A DNA stretch of 64,000 nt from the NCBI RefSeq assembly GCF_016587435.1, contig NZ_BNJJ01000019.1, forward strand, positions 1 to 64,000. The letters are read 5' to 3'. The first letter of the stretch is position 1, and every line of letters begins with the position of its first letter. A program made the translations under genes and the position numbers. Shown one piece after another: positions 1 through 8,556 of this stretch. The DNA is from Dictyobacter formicarum. GTDB taxonomy: Bacteria > Chloroflexota > Ktedonobacteria > Ktedonobacterales > Ktedonobacteraceae. The notes beneath the pieces are model-generated. The model saw only the letters and a list, made by a program, of their open reading frames with translations, was not told where the DNA came from and did not search any database.

Positions 1-826
1 CTAAAATTGTCAAAAGTGCCAAGGGCCAACGGCGAGATAGACGATGTGTATCGATCAGCATCTGTTCTGCAGTGGGTCGATAAAGAGGCGTAAACCACCA
101 ACCCAGTAGACAGCCGCTGATGAAACCGCCAAGGTGCGCGTTATTATCGACATTGGCAAACATAAAGCCGAAACCCAGATTAATACTAATAATAAAGACC
201 AGCCAGAGCAACGCTAAGAGTCCTCCTCGAGGAAAGGCGCGCCGATGGACAAGAACAAAGATGCTATAAGCTCCGACCAGCCCGAAGATTGCGCCTGATG
301 CGCCCACGCTGATCACATCTGGCGCGAATACGAAGCTGGCAATAATACTGATAATACCTGTAATTATGTAAATCAGCAAGAAACGCAGATGGCCAACCAG
401 GCGTTCTAGGAACGTTCCCAATACAATCAGGTTCAGCATATTGAGTCCTACATGCAAAAGATTGGCGTGCAGGAAAATCGGTGTCAGAAAGCGCCAGTAC
501 TGCCCTTGCAGGATCAGGTTGTTTTCTTTTGCCCCATAGCGAATCAGTACAGTGGTCAGGGCTTCGTCGCTGCCAGGCTGTGTGTTGATGGCGTTATTGA
601 GCACATGGTTGAGGACGGTGATCAGGCCATGGGCACCCATGGCCTGTGCGACTTGATCGGCCGTAAAACACCAGATCAAGCTTGAGCCAACCACGATGAG
701 CCACGTTACCCAGTTGATCCGTGCCAGCTGCGCGCGGGTGTGGTGATGGGAAAGTGCCGCCCGGTAACTCAGCTTGGCACGAGCCGTGCGTGTCGCCACA
801 CCATCAAGCAGATGAGGATTGTTCAC
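1..826 (-). CDS. Rhomboid family intramembrane serine protease (3' end beyond left edge)
   Basis: Multi-spanning membrane serine protease that would cleave transmembrane substrates within the bilayer. The reverse-strand translation carries the family signatures: an HANLLHVGLNM stretch, the catalytic serine motif GASGAIFGLVGAY, and the catalytic histidine in NNAHLGGFISG near the visible end. At least five hydrophobic segments surround them. The reading frame is still open at base 1, so the C-terminus lies outside the window. The GTG at 826 is chosen because a GAGGT ribosome-binding site lies just upstream; an in-frame GTG at 832 is the alternative. A soluble N-terminal stretch of about 40 residues precedes the first membrane segment. 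The substrate is unknown. Confidence 0.88.
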   Translation of the reverse strand, partial: MNNPHLLDGVATRTARAKLSYRAALSHHHTRAQLARINWVTWLIVVGSSLIWCFTADQVAQAMGAHGLITVLNHVLNNAINTQPGSDEALTTVLIRYGAKENNLILQGQYWRFLTPIFLHANLLHVGLNMLNLIVLGTFLERLVGHLRFLLIYIITGIISIIASFVFAPDVISVGASGAIFGLVGAYSIFVLVHRRAFPRGGLLALLWLVFIISINLGFGFMFANVDNNAHLGGFISGCLLGWWFTPLYRPTAEQMLIDTHRLSRRWPLALLTIL

Positions 827-926
827 GTACACCTCGTTTCAAGAACGCTCTTCTCATAAAACCTTGTACCTATCTTCTATCAGTATAGTTTGTATGTTTA
901 CTGGCCTTGCTGCCTATGCTTATCAT

Positions 927-1049
927 TTTTATTTGTTGGTGCAACACGGTCGCACAGCGACCGTGTTGCACCAACAAATAAAACGCCTTTTGAGTACCGA
1001 AGGTGCGAATCGTCAGGGGCCGCAGGCACGAGCCGCATGGCTTTCAGAC
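927..1049 (+). repeat. Dispersed hairpin repeat, copy R1
   Basis: Perfect 27-bp hairpin (arms 927-953 and 957-983, loop ACA) followed by the conserved tail CTTTTGAG...GTCAGGGGCCGCAGGC...GCATGGCTTTCAGAC. The tail recurs at 5415, 8187, 27596 and 55076, and on the opposite strand near 32780, 33780 and 34700. It fills the space between marC and the rhomboid gene. Confidence 0.85.
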
Positions 1050-1162
1050 CCTGTCTTAAGGCCAGAAGTATGATAGTTCTTTGTATGTACTACGTACTAC
1101 AGCGTATAAGGTCGCAGGTCTGGACCGCAGATTATGCAATAGCTATTGAATCGAACCAGCCG

Positions 1163-1810
1163 TTACTTGATAAACCCACTTGAATGAATGTAGGTGGTGA
1201 TGCCATTGAGCATGAATTGGATCGCCAGGGCCGCCAGCATAATACCCAGGATACGCGATAATACCAGGATGCCGGTTTTGCCCACATGCTTGATAATCCA
1301 GGTGCAACTGCGCATCGCCAGCCAGGCCAGGAAAAGGGCACTGATGATGGCGGCGGCCACCGATATTAAGCTTGCGGGATGAGGCGTAGCCTGCCCGATA
1401 TAGAGGATGGTGGTTGCAATGGTGCCGGGACCAGCAATCATGGGAATAGCCAATGGAAAGACGCTGATATCTTCGCGCGTCATGGCTTCTTCTTCTTCAG
1501 CCTTGGTTTCGCGCGCGCCCGACTGGCGACCAAAGAGCATATCTACGGCAACCAGGAACAACAGGGCGCCGCCCGATATATTAAAAGCGTAGAGCTCAAT
1601 CCCCAGTCGATCGAGCAAATAACGTCCCACGACCGCAAAAAAAAGGATAATGCCTGCACTGATTAGGGTGGCGCGTGCAACAATCACATTGCGCTGCGCG
1701 TTCGTGAAATGTGAGGTAAGCCCTACCACAACCGGAGCCAGTCCAACAGGATCAATTACGGTAAAAAAGGTCACAAATGCACTGATAGTAAAGGTTAAAG
1801 AGATATCCAC
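1163..1810 (-). CDS. MarC family integral membrane protein
   Basis: Predicted six-helix inner-membrane protein of the MarC (UPF0056) family, whose transport substrate is not established. Recognised by FTISAFVTFFTVIDPVGLAPV at the N-terminus, NISGGALLFLVAVDMLF in the middle and PLAIPMIAGPGTIATTI later, with hydrophobic segments in the usual spacing. The product is about 215 residues, the normal family size. An ATG at 1873 would add 21 residues that do not look like the family. The GTG at 1810 has GAGG eight bases upstream and begins directly at the conserved region, so it is preferred. It stands alone, followed by repeat R1. Confidence 0.85.
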   Translation of the reverse strand: MDISLTFTISAFVTFFTVIDPVGLAPVVVGLTSHFTNAQRNVIVARATLISAGIILFFAVVGRYLLDRLGIELYAFNISGGALLFLVAVDMLFGRQSGARETKAEEEEAMTREDISVFPLAIPMIAGPGTIATTILYIGQATPHPASLISVAAAIISALFLAWLAMRSCTWIIKHVGKTGILVLSRILGIMLAALAIQFMLNGITTYIHSSGFIK

Positions 1811-2006
1811 AGATGAAGCCTCGATAAAGTAAAGAAAGTACTGTAAACAAGCCGTCGCTATTATATCACACATGAGTTAAAGGAGATGGTGTTTAGCTTC
1901 CATCCCCTTCACTGTGACGCTTCAATCTGTTGGTGCATAGGATTCTCCAGTCTCAGTACTATCACCACAATGTTATGTTACCTTACTGGCTGGTCCTGTG
2001 ACATGT

Positions 2007-2384
2007 TTATTGTTCTTGTGCCGGGGATGTTGTATATAGGCGGCGACGGCGCGTCCAGTTTCGATAGCTACGATAGGAAACCAGGTACCACAACAATTCA
2101 AACAGGATGGCTGTGCCACTGGCTTTAAGCACCGGGACATCATATATAAGAATGTCCTTAGGAATATTGATGAGCACTACATCGGTGGCGAACCAGATAC
2201 CCATCAAGGCGATAACAAATGTACTGAAAATTCCAAAGGGAACACGACGTCCAAAAACCAGGCGTGCGAGTATCCCTATCACCAGCGCCAGAGCCCAGCA
2301 CAGAAGCTGGCCAGCGCTCAGAAAAAAGTGCATGCCGCTCAGCGCAAACGTAAAAATGACGAAATCGGCGAATATCAAGTTCAT
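2007..2384 (-). CDS. Small four-helix membrane protein, GlsB/YeaQ-like
   Basis: A 125-residue protein with about four hydrophobic helices and a basic C-terminal tail (NWTRRRR). The central stretch WALALVIGILARLVFGRR, followed by a second hydrophobic helix, resembles the GlsB/YeaQ/YmgE (transglycosylase-associated) family in layout, but similarity is weak and the function is unknown. The start is supported by AGGAG five bases upstream. A possible 51-residue membrane peptide lies 58 bp upstream on the same strand, so the two may be cotranscribed. Confidence 0.6.
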   Translation of the reverse strand: MNLIFADFVIFTFALSGMHFFLSAGQLLCWALALVIGILARLVFGRRVPFGIFSTFVIALMGIWFATDVVLINIPKDILIYDVPVLKASGTAILFELLWYLVSYRSYRNWTRRRRLYTTSPAQEQ

Positions 2385-2442
2385 GAGCTCTCCTTTATGG
2401 CTTTTTCAGGTCAACTGCATATACCAGAATGTCCCTGACTCA

Positions 2443-2598
2443 TTACTCTGCTGTATCTGTTACGTAATAGCTGGTAGAATAGGTGAGTGTATACAGCGCT
2501 AATACCATCCAGGCTATTGCTGTGCCTACTTTAACAGATACGTAGAAGATGCCTATAAAGACCCAGATAAATAAGTCCGGTCCAAAAATTCTCAGCAT
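2443..2598 (-). CDS. Possible 51-residue membrane peptide
   Basis: A short frame from ATG 2598 to TAA 2443 encodes MLRIFGPDLFIWVFIGIFYV and then a second hydrophobic run ending YYVTDTAE. The composition is coherent for a two-helix membrane peptide, and it lies 58 bp upstream of the GlsB-like gene on the same strand. The ribosome-binding site is weak (ATAAAAG), so this is a tentative call from hydrophobicity and position only. Confidence 0.35.
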   Translation of the reverse strand: MLRIFGPDLFIWVFIGIFYVSVKVGTAIAWMVLALYTLTYSTSYYVTDTAE

Positions 2599-2895
2599 TC
2601 TTTTATCTATGACTAAATTTTCTCAGATATTATGCTTTTAATTCTGTTACTTATTGTCGCCGTAGTGTCCTGGTCTTGCGTATTAAGAGGGTAAGGGCAT
2701 AAGAGTATAAAAGTTTATCATTAAATGTCTCGCTCGGTGCGTGGATAGCGTCTATTCCTATGTTTTTATTTGTTGATCTCATCAGACCTATTTCTGTTCG
2801 TGTTTGGTGAGTTGAGCATAACGGCAACCACGAGTATTCATGCCCGTGCGTTATAATGGAACAGCATTAATTTACATTGTATTGGGAGGCATGTT
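2599..2895. other. Intergenic region without a recognised gene
   Basis: About 300 bases between the leftward membrane peptide and the rightward membrane-protein operon. It must hold the promoter for the genes beginning at 2896. No RNA gene or hairpin repeat was seen. Confidence 0.5.
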
Positions 2896-3393
2896 ATGCA
2901 AAAGGCGAAACGGTTCGCAATTATCACCGGTGTGGTGGTGGCGATTATTCTGGTGGGCGGTGTGGCGGCTGCTGCTTTCTTTGGTAAATTGCTGGAACTG
3001 CTCTATGTGGTTTTGATTGTACTGGCACTGTTGCTTATTGCTGGTACAATGTATCAAATCTATTCAGTGTTTAAACTTGTGCGTGCAATTAATACCGTGC
3101 GCGATGAAATGAAACCATTAATTGGCTCCGTGAATGAGACAGTTGGAATTATGAAGGATACGGCCCGGACGGCTGGTAATACTGTATCAACTATTGGTAC
3201 CGCGACGAAATTTACGTCTGAACTGGCGCTGGGACCTAGCGTGCGTGCGGCGGCAGCCGTGGTGGCTGCCCGGGAGATGGGACGTGTGTTCCTGGGCAAA
3301 GGGCATGCCAGAAGTCGAGCGGAAGAGCGTCGTAAACAGCAGATGGAGGCAATGGCGGCGGCAAACGCAGCTATGGATAGAGGGGGTGAATAA
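2896..3393 (+). CDS. Membrane protein with two N-terminal helices and a soluble tail
   Basis: A 165-residue protein of unknown function. Two adjacent hydrophobic helices (about residues 8-32 and 34-55) are followed by a helical cytoplasmic or peripheral tail with DTARTAGNTVSTIGTATKF and a basic, Ala-rich C-terminus. The layout resembles DUF948-type proteins, but the match is not strong enough to name the family. The start has GGGAGG six bases upstream. Its stop codon overlaps the start of the next gene by one base, so the two are translationally coupled and head an operon that ends with an MFS transporter. Confidence 0.7.
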   Translation: MQKAKRFAIITGVVVAIILVGGVAAAAFFGKLLELLYVVLIVLALLLIAGTMYQIYSVFKLVRAINTVRDEMKPLIGSVNETVGIMKDTARTAGNTVSTIGTATKFTSELALGPSVRAAAAVVAAREMGRVFLGKGHARSRAEERRKQQMEAMAAANAAMDRGGE

Positions 3394-3965
3394 TGGCAGG
3401 TATCGTTTTAGCGGTGAATCCTCTTCTGGCTTCGATGGGACAGATAGCCGTACTGGTTATCTGTCTGTTTGCCTTGATCTTTATTGTGGTCTCGGTGGCA
3501 CTTAACCTGGTCATGAGCTTTGTGATGTCCTGGTTGAACGAGAAAGCCGAACTGATCAAGATGTTACGCCCATACGTAGAAAGTGTGAATACCACTTCTA
3601 AGGCAGCTGAGCGTGGCATTGCTCCTGCGGAAGATAAACCGGCCCCGGTGCGTATCGTTGGTCAGTTGCCGTTGAGTGTCAATGAGGCGGAGAAAAAGGT
3701 TGAACAGGTATCCGATCGTGTCACCAATGTGGTCATCGAGTTCCGTGCGCGTACTATACAGGCCAAAACGATAGCCAAAGCGTTTTTCCTGCCCGGCTTG
3801 ATGGATAGGAAAAGCAGAGGTGAGTCGCTCGTTAATGAAGCGGGACAGCAGTTTGGTAGCCCTGGCTATCGAGCCTTGATGAATGAACATCCCGAAGTCA
3901 TACCAGGACAGGAGTCCCGGCGCGAGGCACCTCTGCAGCAGCAGGCCATGCGCCAACAAAGGTAA
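3393..3965 (+). CDS. Membrane protein with one N-terminal helix
   Basis: A 190-residue protein with one long hydrophobic segment near residues 15-45 and then a charged helical region with EKAELIKMLRPYVESVNTT and a Gln-rich C-terminus. It is not recognised as a known family. Its ATG overlaps the preceding TAA by one base, and its stop lies one base before the MFS start. The tight packing suggests the first two proteins form a small membrane complex. Confidence 0.68.
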   Translation: MAGIVLAVNPLLASMGQIAVLVICLFALIFIVVSVALNLVMSFVMSWLNEKAELIKMLRPYVESVNTTSKAAERGIAPAEDKPAPVRIVGQLPLSVNEAEKKVEQVSDRVTNVVIEFRARTIQAKTIAKAFFLPGLMDRKSRGESLVNEAGQQFGSPGYRALMNEHPEVIPGQESRREAPLQQQAMRQQR

Positions 3966-3966
3966 C

Positions 3967-5340
3967 ATGTCTCTCACCCAACATTATATACAGCAATTCG
4001 GGCGTTTCCAGCGAAACGCCCGTTTATATCTTATCAGCAATGCCTTGAGTGGTATCACGCTGGGCATTCTGCAGGTTCTCTATAACCTCTATTTGATCGC
4101 GCTCGGATATCATACCGACTTTATCGGGTTGATCTTATTTGTTGGCACTATCGGGGGCGGCCTGGCTATTTTTCCTGCGGGCCTTTGTATCGATCGCTTT
4201 ACAGGCAAATCTATCCTGATCTGGGCCAGTGTCCTGGTAGGTATCGCGGGGGCGGGACAAATTTTGTTGCGCACGCCGTTTTTCCTGCTGCTAAGCGCAT
4301 TTATGGCGGGCATCGGCGGAGCCTTTATTCTGGTTGTCAATGCGCCTTTTCTTGCCCGTAACAGCACACCGGACGAGCGTTCCCACCTCTTTAGCCTCAA
4401 TATCGTTCTGACCCTGATTATGACAGTGATCGGAGAGGCGCTGGGCGGTATTCTGCCGATCTGGTTTCGCTCTAGCGCCTGGCTGATGACTCCTCTGCCT
4501 CCCTGGTTACACTGGGCGCTGACCCAGCCTCCGCTGGCCCGTTCCTATCAACTGGCTCTGCTGGTGGCCGGCATTATTGTCGTCCCTAGCTTTATACCAC
4601 TGTTTATGCTGCGCGAAACGCCACCCGCACAGCTTGAGCGCCGCGCCAGCACTGCCTCGCCGGCTGCCGCGCTCAAAGCCCGGCTTTCGTTTCTGTCTGA
4701 GTGGAGAAAGCTGCCGTTACAAATGCTGCTGACCAGTCCCTTAGCTGTCATGATTGGCATCCAGATTTTAATCGGCACTGGCGCTGGTTTGTTGCTTCCC
4801 TACTTCAATGTCTATTTTGTACAGCATCTAGGAGCCTCCTCAGCCTTATTTGGGGCCATTGACGCGGCGGCCAATACATTGAACGCATTGCTGACATTGC
4901 TTGCCCCCTGGCTCGTCCTACGCATTGGTAAGGTGGCTGCGCTGGTGATCCCCCGGGTCATCAGTTTGCCCATCATGCTCTTCATTGGCATTACCAGCTC
5001 GCTACCCCTGGCAGCAACCCTTTATCCTCTGCGCCAGGGGCTGATGGACATGTCGCAGGGAATTCTCCAGGTTTTCTCCATGGAAGTAGTGCCCGCACAC
5101 CGGCGCGGCCTGGCCAATAGCAGTTATCAGGCTGCCTACCAGATCATGTGGGCGCTTGGTGCCTCTCTGGGAGGGCTCTTGATCGCCCGCGTAGGCTATC
5201 TCGCCGTCTTTATCTGTACCACCATCCTCTACTCGCTGGCCCTCATGCTGCTGTGGACCAGATTTGGTCATGGGCGCTGGCAGGAACCAGCCGCCTCACC
5301 ACTCCAATCCGAACACATAGAAATGCCATCCAACAGCTAG
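3967..5340 (+). CDS. Major facilitator superfamily transporter
   Basis: A 457-residue protein with twelve predicted membrane helices and the MFS layout: a short cytoplasmic N-terminus, a conserved helix 2-3 loop (LCIDRFTGKSILIWASVLVG) and a large central loop rich in Ala and Arg. The substrate cannot be inferred. An upstream in-frame ATG at 3883 would run through the end of the preceding gene. The ATG at 3967 has AAAGG just before it and starts at MSLTQHYIQQF, so it is chosen. It is the last gene of a three-gene operon and is followed directly by repeat R2. Confidence 0.85.
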   Translation: MSLTQHYIQQFGRFQRNARLYLISNALSGITLGILQVLYNLYLIALGYHTDFIGLILFVGTIGGGLAIFPAGLCIDRFTGKSILIWASVLVGIAGAGQILLRTPFFLLLSAFMAGIGGAFILVVNAPFLARNSTPDERSHLFSLNIVLTLIMTVIGEALGGILPIWFRSSAWLMTPLPPWLHWALTQPPLARSYQLALLVAGIIVVPSFIPLFMLRETPPAQLERRASTASPAAALKARLSFLSEWRKLPLQMLLTSPLAVMIGIQILIGTGAGLLLPYFNVYFVQHLGASSALFGAIDAAANTLNALLTLLAPWLVLRIGKVAALVIPRVISLPIMLFIGITSSLPLAATLYPLRQGLMDMSQGILQVFSMEVVPAHRRGLANSSYQAAYQIMWALGASLGGLLIARVGYLAVFICTTILYSLALMLLWTRFGHGRWQEPAASPLQSEHIEMPSNS

Positions 5341-5350
5341 TTGACAGGCC

Positions 5351-5475
5351 CGAACTGTTTTATTATGTAGTGTGAAAATTGTGCCCAGCACAATTTTCAC
5401 ACTACATAATAAAACTTTTTGAGCGCCGCAGGCGCGTAGCGTCAGGGGCCGAAGGCACAAAAAGCAGGCCTCAAA
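5351..5475 (+). repeat. Dispersed hairpin repeat, copy R2
   Basis: Perfect 27-bp hairpin, arms 5358-5384 and 5388-5414, loop CCA, followed by the shared tail (TTTTTGAGCGCCGCAGGCGC, then GTCAGGGGCCGAAGGC). The CCCGAACTGTTTTATT just before it matches the 5' flank of copies R4 and R6. It lies between the convergent MFS and tatC genes. Confidence 0.85.
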
Positions 5476-5498
5476 TATTTCCCCCTGCCACCAAAGAC

Positions 5499-5541
5499 AA
5501 AAAGAAGCATCCCTTGCAATAAATGCGGGATGCTTCTTTTT
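5499..5541. terminator. Bidirectional terminator between MFS operon and tatC
   Basis: Arms AAAAAGAAGCATCCC and GGGATGCTTCTTTTT flank a 13-base loop. A-run and T-run on the two sides suit both the rightward MFS operon and the leftward tat operon. Confidence 0.8.
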
Positions 5542-5562
5542 ATTTGCTACGAACTACTCGGT

Positions 5563-6387
5563 TCAGGCAAGCTCGTCAGCAGAGTCTTTTTTCACCGTGA
5601 AGTGAATGAGCAGGATGCTGAACTCATACAGAATCGATAGAGCAACGCCAATGAAAACCGGACTATACAGGTCGCCGCCCGGTGTAACAACGGTGGCTGC
5701 TGCCCACATTGCCACGTGTGCAACCGCGCGTTTACTCTTCAAGAAACTCTCGGTCACGATGCCGATCAAGGCCAGGAAGGTCAGGACCAGCGGCAACTCG
5801 AAGACCGCGCCAAAGAGCAGCAAGAAGAATGATACAAATGAGAAGTAGCTATTCGCCGATATGAGCTCATTAAAGTTCTCTGCACCAAAGTTGATCAGGA
5901 AACTAACCGGGAATTGCAGGATAAAATATCCTAGCGCCACACCTATTATAAAAAGCACTAATCCCAATACGATAAATGGGACCGCGTGCTTCTTCTCCCG
6001 CTCATAGAGCCCGGGTGAGATGAACGCCCAGAGCTGATAGAGAATGACCGGAAGCGCAAACACCAGGCCAAAGACGATGGAGAGCTTGATTGTAACCGTG
6101 AAGGCTTCGCCCAGGCCCGTCATCGTCAGTCTTTGTTTTCCCCCAAGGGTATTAGCTGTAAGTGGTAATGGTGCGTCCAGTAGATGAATAAGCTGGTTGC
6201 GGAAGATGAATGCAATCACCACACCGACAGCCACTGCGATCAAACATTTAAAGATGCGCCAGCGGAGCTCTTCAAGATGATCTATCAGTGACATTGCAGA
6301 GGGGTCGTTTTCGTCATCGTCTTCCGGTGAGTTATTGAATCCCCCCGATTTTAGCAGGCCCTGCTGATCTAGATCACTGGTAGCCAT
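5563..6387 (-). CDS. tatC: Sec-independent protein translocase TatC
   Basis: Core membrane component of the twin-arginine translocase, which exports folded proteins after recognising the RR signal peptide. The 274-residue product has six hydrophobic segments and the family start SLIDHLEELRWRIF after an acidic N-terminal extension of about 30 residues. The later FVFALPVILYQLWAFISPGL and conserved Glu/Pro positions also fit. AGGGGG lies six bases before the ATG. It sits 33 bp downstream of tatA, forming a minimal TatA-TatC operon; no tatB is seen. Confidence 0.95.
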   Translation of the reverse strand: MATSDLDQQGLLKSGGFNNSPEDDDENDPSAMSLIDHLEELRWRIFKCLIAVAVGVVIAFIFRNQLIHLLDAPLPLTANTLGGKQRLTMTGLGEAFTVTIKLSIVFGLVFALPVILYQLWAFISPGLYEREKKHAVPFIVLGLVLFIIGVALGYFILQFPVSFLINFGAENFNELISANSYFSFVSFFLLLFGAVFELPLVLTFLALIGIVTESFLKSKRAVAHVAMWAAATVVTPGGDLYSPVFIGVALSILYEFSILLIHFTVKKDSADELA

Positions 6388-6420
6388 GAGATCCCCCTAT
6401 ACTAGTGTCAGCAGTTTTCA

Positions 6421-6729
6421 TTATTCAGCGGTTGGTGTGGTCTTTACCTCAGGCTGTGCAGACTCCTGTGCGGCCAGGGCAGCTTTTTTGGCGGCCAGTT
6501 CGCGCTCGATGGCTTCGAGTTCCAGGCGAGCAGACTCGGTGGCAGACTGGTGGGTCTGTACTTCTTCCTCATCTTTGGGTTTGGTGATTTCGTTAACGCC
6601 GTGTTTGAATTCTTTGATGCTCTTACCGATGGCGGAACCCATCTCGGGCAGCTTCTTTGGTCCGAAGACGAGAAGGGCGACGACGAGGACGATGATTAGC
6701 TCTAAGCCGTGTGAACCGAAAATACCCAT
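6421..6729 (-). CDS. tatA: Sec-independent translocase TatA/TatE
   Basis: Pore-forming small subunit of the Tat system. The 102-residue product has the short N-terminal helix with GHGLELIIVLVVALLVFGPK, the FGPKKLPEMG hinge and an amphipathic helix, followed by a charged tail (PKDEEEVQTHQ) and an Ala-rich helix. AGGAAAGGA lies about eight bases before the ATG. It is first in the tatA-tatC operon. With no separate TatB here, this single protein may serve both roles. Confidence 0.93.
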   Translation of the reverse strand: MGIFGSHGLELIIVLVVALLVFGPKKLPEMGSAIGKSIKEFKHGVNEITKPKDEEEVQTHQSATESARLELEAIERELAAKKAALAAQESAQPEVKTTPTAE

Positions 6730-6886
6730 GATAAATGTCCTTTCCTGCGCTGGTGCTTACTACTGTGTAGCACCCGGTACTGATTGTAACGAAGCCCGCC
6801 ACGACGAAATAGTGGCCAGGTCATGCTTTCACTACTGCTTCTACAACTTTAGAATACTTGCCTAAAATATTATAACAACGCTGGCC

Positions 6887-7174
6887 CTAAGAATATGCCG
6901 GTCGGGGTCCTTCCTGGCTGCTCAAGAGGCTCTGGACACTGGCAACGCTGGCACTGAGAAGGCCAAGGCCAGCGGAACTCATTGCCACTAGTTGGACGGC
7001 ACGACGGCGGCTGATACGCTGCTCGCAGAGGCGCCTGGCTACGCTCTGGCGTTGTTGTATGTCTTGTGCCTCCTGGTGCACAGAAGCGCATAGACGCTGC
7101 TCCAGAGCCTCGGGCGTCGGGCCGTTAGTGCCATAATGGCGTAACAACAAGGTCTCGATCGAGTCGTTATGCAT
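6887..7174 (-). CDS. Small single-helix protein overlapping an ECF sigma gene
   Basis: About 95 residues: a soluble N-terminal half with Gln/Arg-rich helices, then RISRRRAVQLVAMSSAGLGL and a hydrophobic stretch, then a short tail. The ATG at 7174 overlaps the end of the sigma-factor gene by eight bases and has AGGA seven bases upstream, so translation is probably coupled. Position and the single helix suggest a partner, possibly an anti-sigma factor, but there is no zinc-binding HxxxCxxC motif and no family match. A twin-arginine-like run precedes the helix. Confidence 0.6.
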   Translation of the reverse strand: MHNDSIETLLLRHYGTNGPTPEALEQRLCASVHQEAQDIQQRQSVARRLCEQRISRRRAVQLVAMSSAGLGLLSASVASVQSLLSSQEGPRPAYS

Positions 7175-7928
7175 AGCCACTTCCTATTGATGGTGCCTGG
7201 TTCGCCAGGGATAGGCGCCGATGCGTATCTTTGTGCGCATTGCGCTGTTTGCGATCCTGACCATCAGATTGTTGGACCTGTGAGTTGGTCGATAGCGGTG
7301 GTGCCGCATCGGCTAACTCTTCGCCACTTTGCTGTGAATAGAGCTGTTGGAACTGTTTACGAGCCCGGACCAGACGCTGCCGTACCGCGGCCTCCTTGAG
7401 GTCCAGCATATCTGCGATTTCTGCAGTTGAGAGTCCACCAACGATCGAGAATAAGAGGCAGATGCGTAAGGGCTCTGGTAAGAGAGCCATCGTACGCTGG
7501 ACCGCGTCTTGTTCCGCCACAAATTCGGCGGGATCCTCATTTCCTACGGCTCCATAGCCGCCGGGTTGCACCCGTGCAGCCTGTGCCTGCACCATCTCAT
7601 CGCCGGATGCGTTCCGTTCATTCCCTTCTTGCTGCTGACGTTTCTCATGCATACTGGAGAAAGGGATAAAGCTGAACAGCGCTCGTCTTCTTCTCTGCAT
7701 ACGCACTGTATTCAAAGCGATACGTAGCAACCAGGCCTTGGCGTGGAAGTGACCTCCACTGCTGGCTCGTGCCGCGTCAATGCCTTTCAACGCCTGATGA
7801 AAGGTATCCTGCGTTAGATCCTGGCTTTCCTCCCAGTTATTGGTCAGGCCATAGATCGTATGGAATACCAGTTTATAATATTCATGAATGAGCGTTTCAA
7901 CAGCTTGTGCTGCAGGTATTGTATCCAC
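7167..7928 (-). CDS. ECF-type RNA polymerase sigma factor
   Basis: Sigma-70 family factor of the extracytoplasmic-function type, 253 residues. Region 2 is at about residues 10-80 (ESQDLTQDTFHQALKGID, then AKAWLLRIALNTVRMQRRRR). Region 4 is at about 135-195 (RTMALLPEPLRICLLFSIVGG, then LSTAEIADMLDLKEAAVRQR). The 50-residue Gln/Gly-rich linker between them and the 50-residue polar tail make it longer than typical ECF factors. The start codon is GTG. The overlapping small downstream gene probably forms a regulatory pair with it. An inverted repeat lies in its leader. Confidence 0.88.
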   Translation of the reverse strand: MDTIPAAQAVETLIHEYYKLVFHTIYGLTNNWEESQDLTQDTFHQALKGIDAARASSGGHFHAKAWLLRIALNTVRMQRRRRALFSFIPFSSMHEKRQQQEGNERNASGDEMVQAQAARVQPGGYGAVGNEDPAEFVAEQDAVQRTMALLPEPLRICLLFSIVGGLSTAEIADMLDLKEAAVRQRLVRARKQFQQLYSQQSGEELADAAPPLSTNSQVQQSDGQDRKQRNAHKDTHRRLSLANQAPSIGSGYA

Positions 7929-7951
7929 ACATGACTCTTTTCGCGTTCGTA

Positions 7952-7983
7952 TGAAGGATTTCTAGGATTTAAGAAATCCTTCA
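7952..7983. promoter_or_regulatory. Inverted repeat upstream of the ECF sigma gene
   Basis: Arms TGAAGGATTTCT and AGAAATCCTTCA are perfect and separated by eight bases, ending 24 bp before the sigma start codon. It could be an operator or a leader hairpin masking translation; the sequence alone does not decide. Confidence 0.5.
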
Positions 7984-8059
7984 CGTTAATGTAGATGCAT
8001 AGCAAATGGGATTTGTGACAACAAAACAACGACTTTTTTATTAAAAAATATTTAATCTT

Positions 8060-8240
8060 TGTGGTAAAGGGAAGCAAAGCGTCCCCATACGGGCGTCCGC
8101 ATGCGCGGCCGCACTTTTTTTATTCAGGCAATGGTGCAAAAAAGGCGCGCTCGGCGCGCCTTTTTTGCACCATTGCCTGAATAAAACTGTTTGAGCGCCG
8201 CAGGCGCTCGTGTCAGGGGCCGAAGGCGCGAAACCCCTGG
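8060..8240 (+). repeat. Dispersed hairpin repeat, copy R3
   Basis: Longest copy: perfect 33-bp hairpin, arms 8118-8150 and 8154-8186, loop TCG. The 5' flank GGGAAGCAAAGCGTCCCC (8069 on) matches that of R6 and, on the other strand, R5. The 3' tail TTTGAGCGCCGCAGGCGC, then GTGTCAGGGGCCGAAGGCGC, matches the family. It lies between the sigma-factor gene and acpP. Confidence 0.88.
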
Positions 8241-8257
8241 TTTTCATGCATCGTCTG

Positions 8258-8304
8258 AAAAAAAAAGGGCGCTTGCGATATATATAATTATATCAGCAAG
8301 CGCC
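8258..8304 (-). terminator. Rho-independent terminator of the acpP operon
   Basis: On the minus strand, GGCGCTTGC and GCAAGCGCC form the stem around an AT-rich loop and are followed by a run of nine T. It lies just downstream of acpP. Confidence 0.8.
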
Positions 8305-8319
8305 TAGCATTGCGAAATA

Positions 8320-8556
8320 TTAGCGCAGATGCTCTTCGATGTAATCCTCAGCTTCCTGGACCGTTGTGATTTTCTCAGCATCCTCGTCAGAAATCTGCAG
8401 TTTAAAACCCTCTTCGAGAGACATGATGAGTTCGACCAGGTCGAGTGAGTCTGCGTTGAGGTCCTCAACGAAAGATGCGCTAGGAACGACCTCGCTTTCA
8501 TCAACACCGAGTTGCTCAACGATGATTTTTTTCAGACGCTCATGAACTGTAGGCAT
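8320..8556 (-). CDS. acpP: Acyl carrier protein
   Basis: Carries the growing acyl chain on a phosphopantetheine arm during fatty-acid synthesis. The 78-residue acidic protein has the attachment motif [16 protein letters not shown], with the serine near residue 37, and the usual four-helix pattern. Its ATG overlaps the nusB stop codon by one base, so the two are translationally coupled. It is the last gene of the run from coaD and is followed by a strong terminator. CoaD, upstream in the same run, makes the precursor of its prosthetic group. Confidence 0.95.
   Translation of the reverse strand: MPTVHERLKKIIVEQLGVDESEVVPSASFVEDLNADSLDLVELIMSLEEGFKLQISDEDAEKITTVQEAEDYIEEHLR

Noticed and set aside
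1132..1341. Short frames around repeat R1
   Set aside because: They are antisense or repeat-derived and have no supporting signals.
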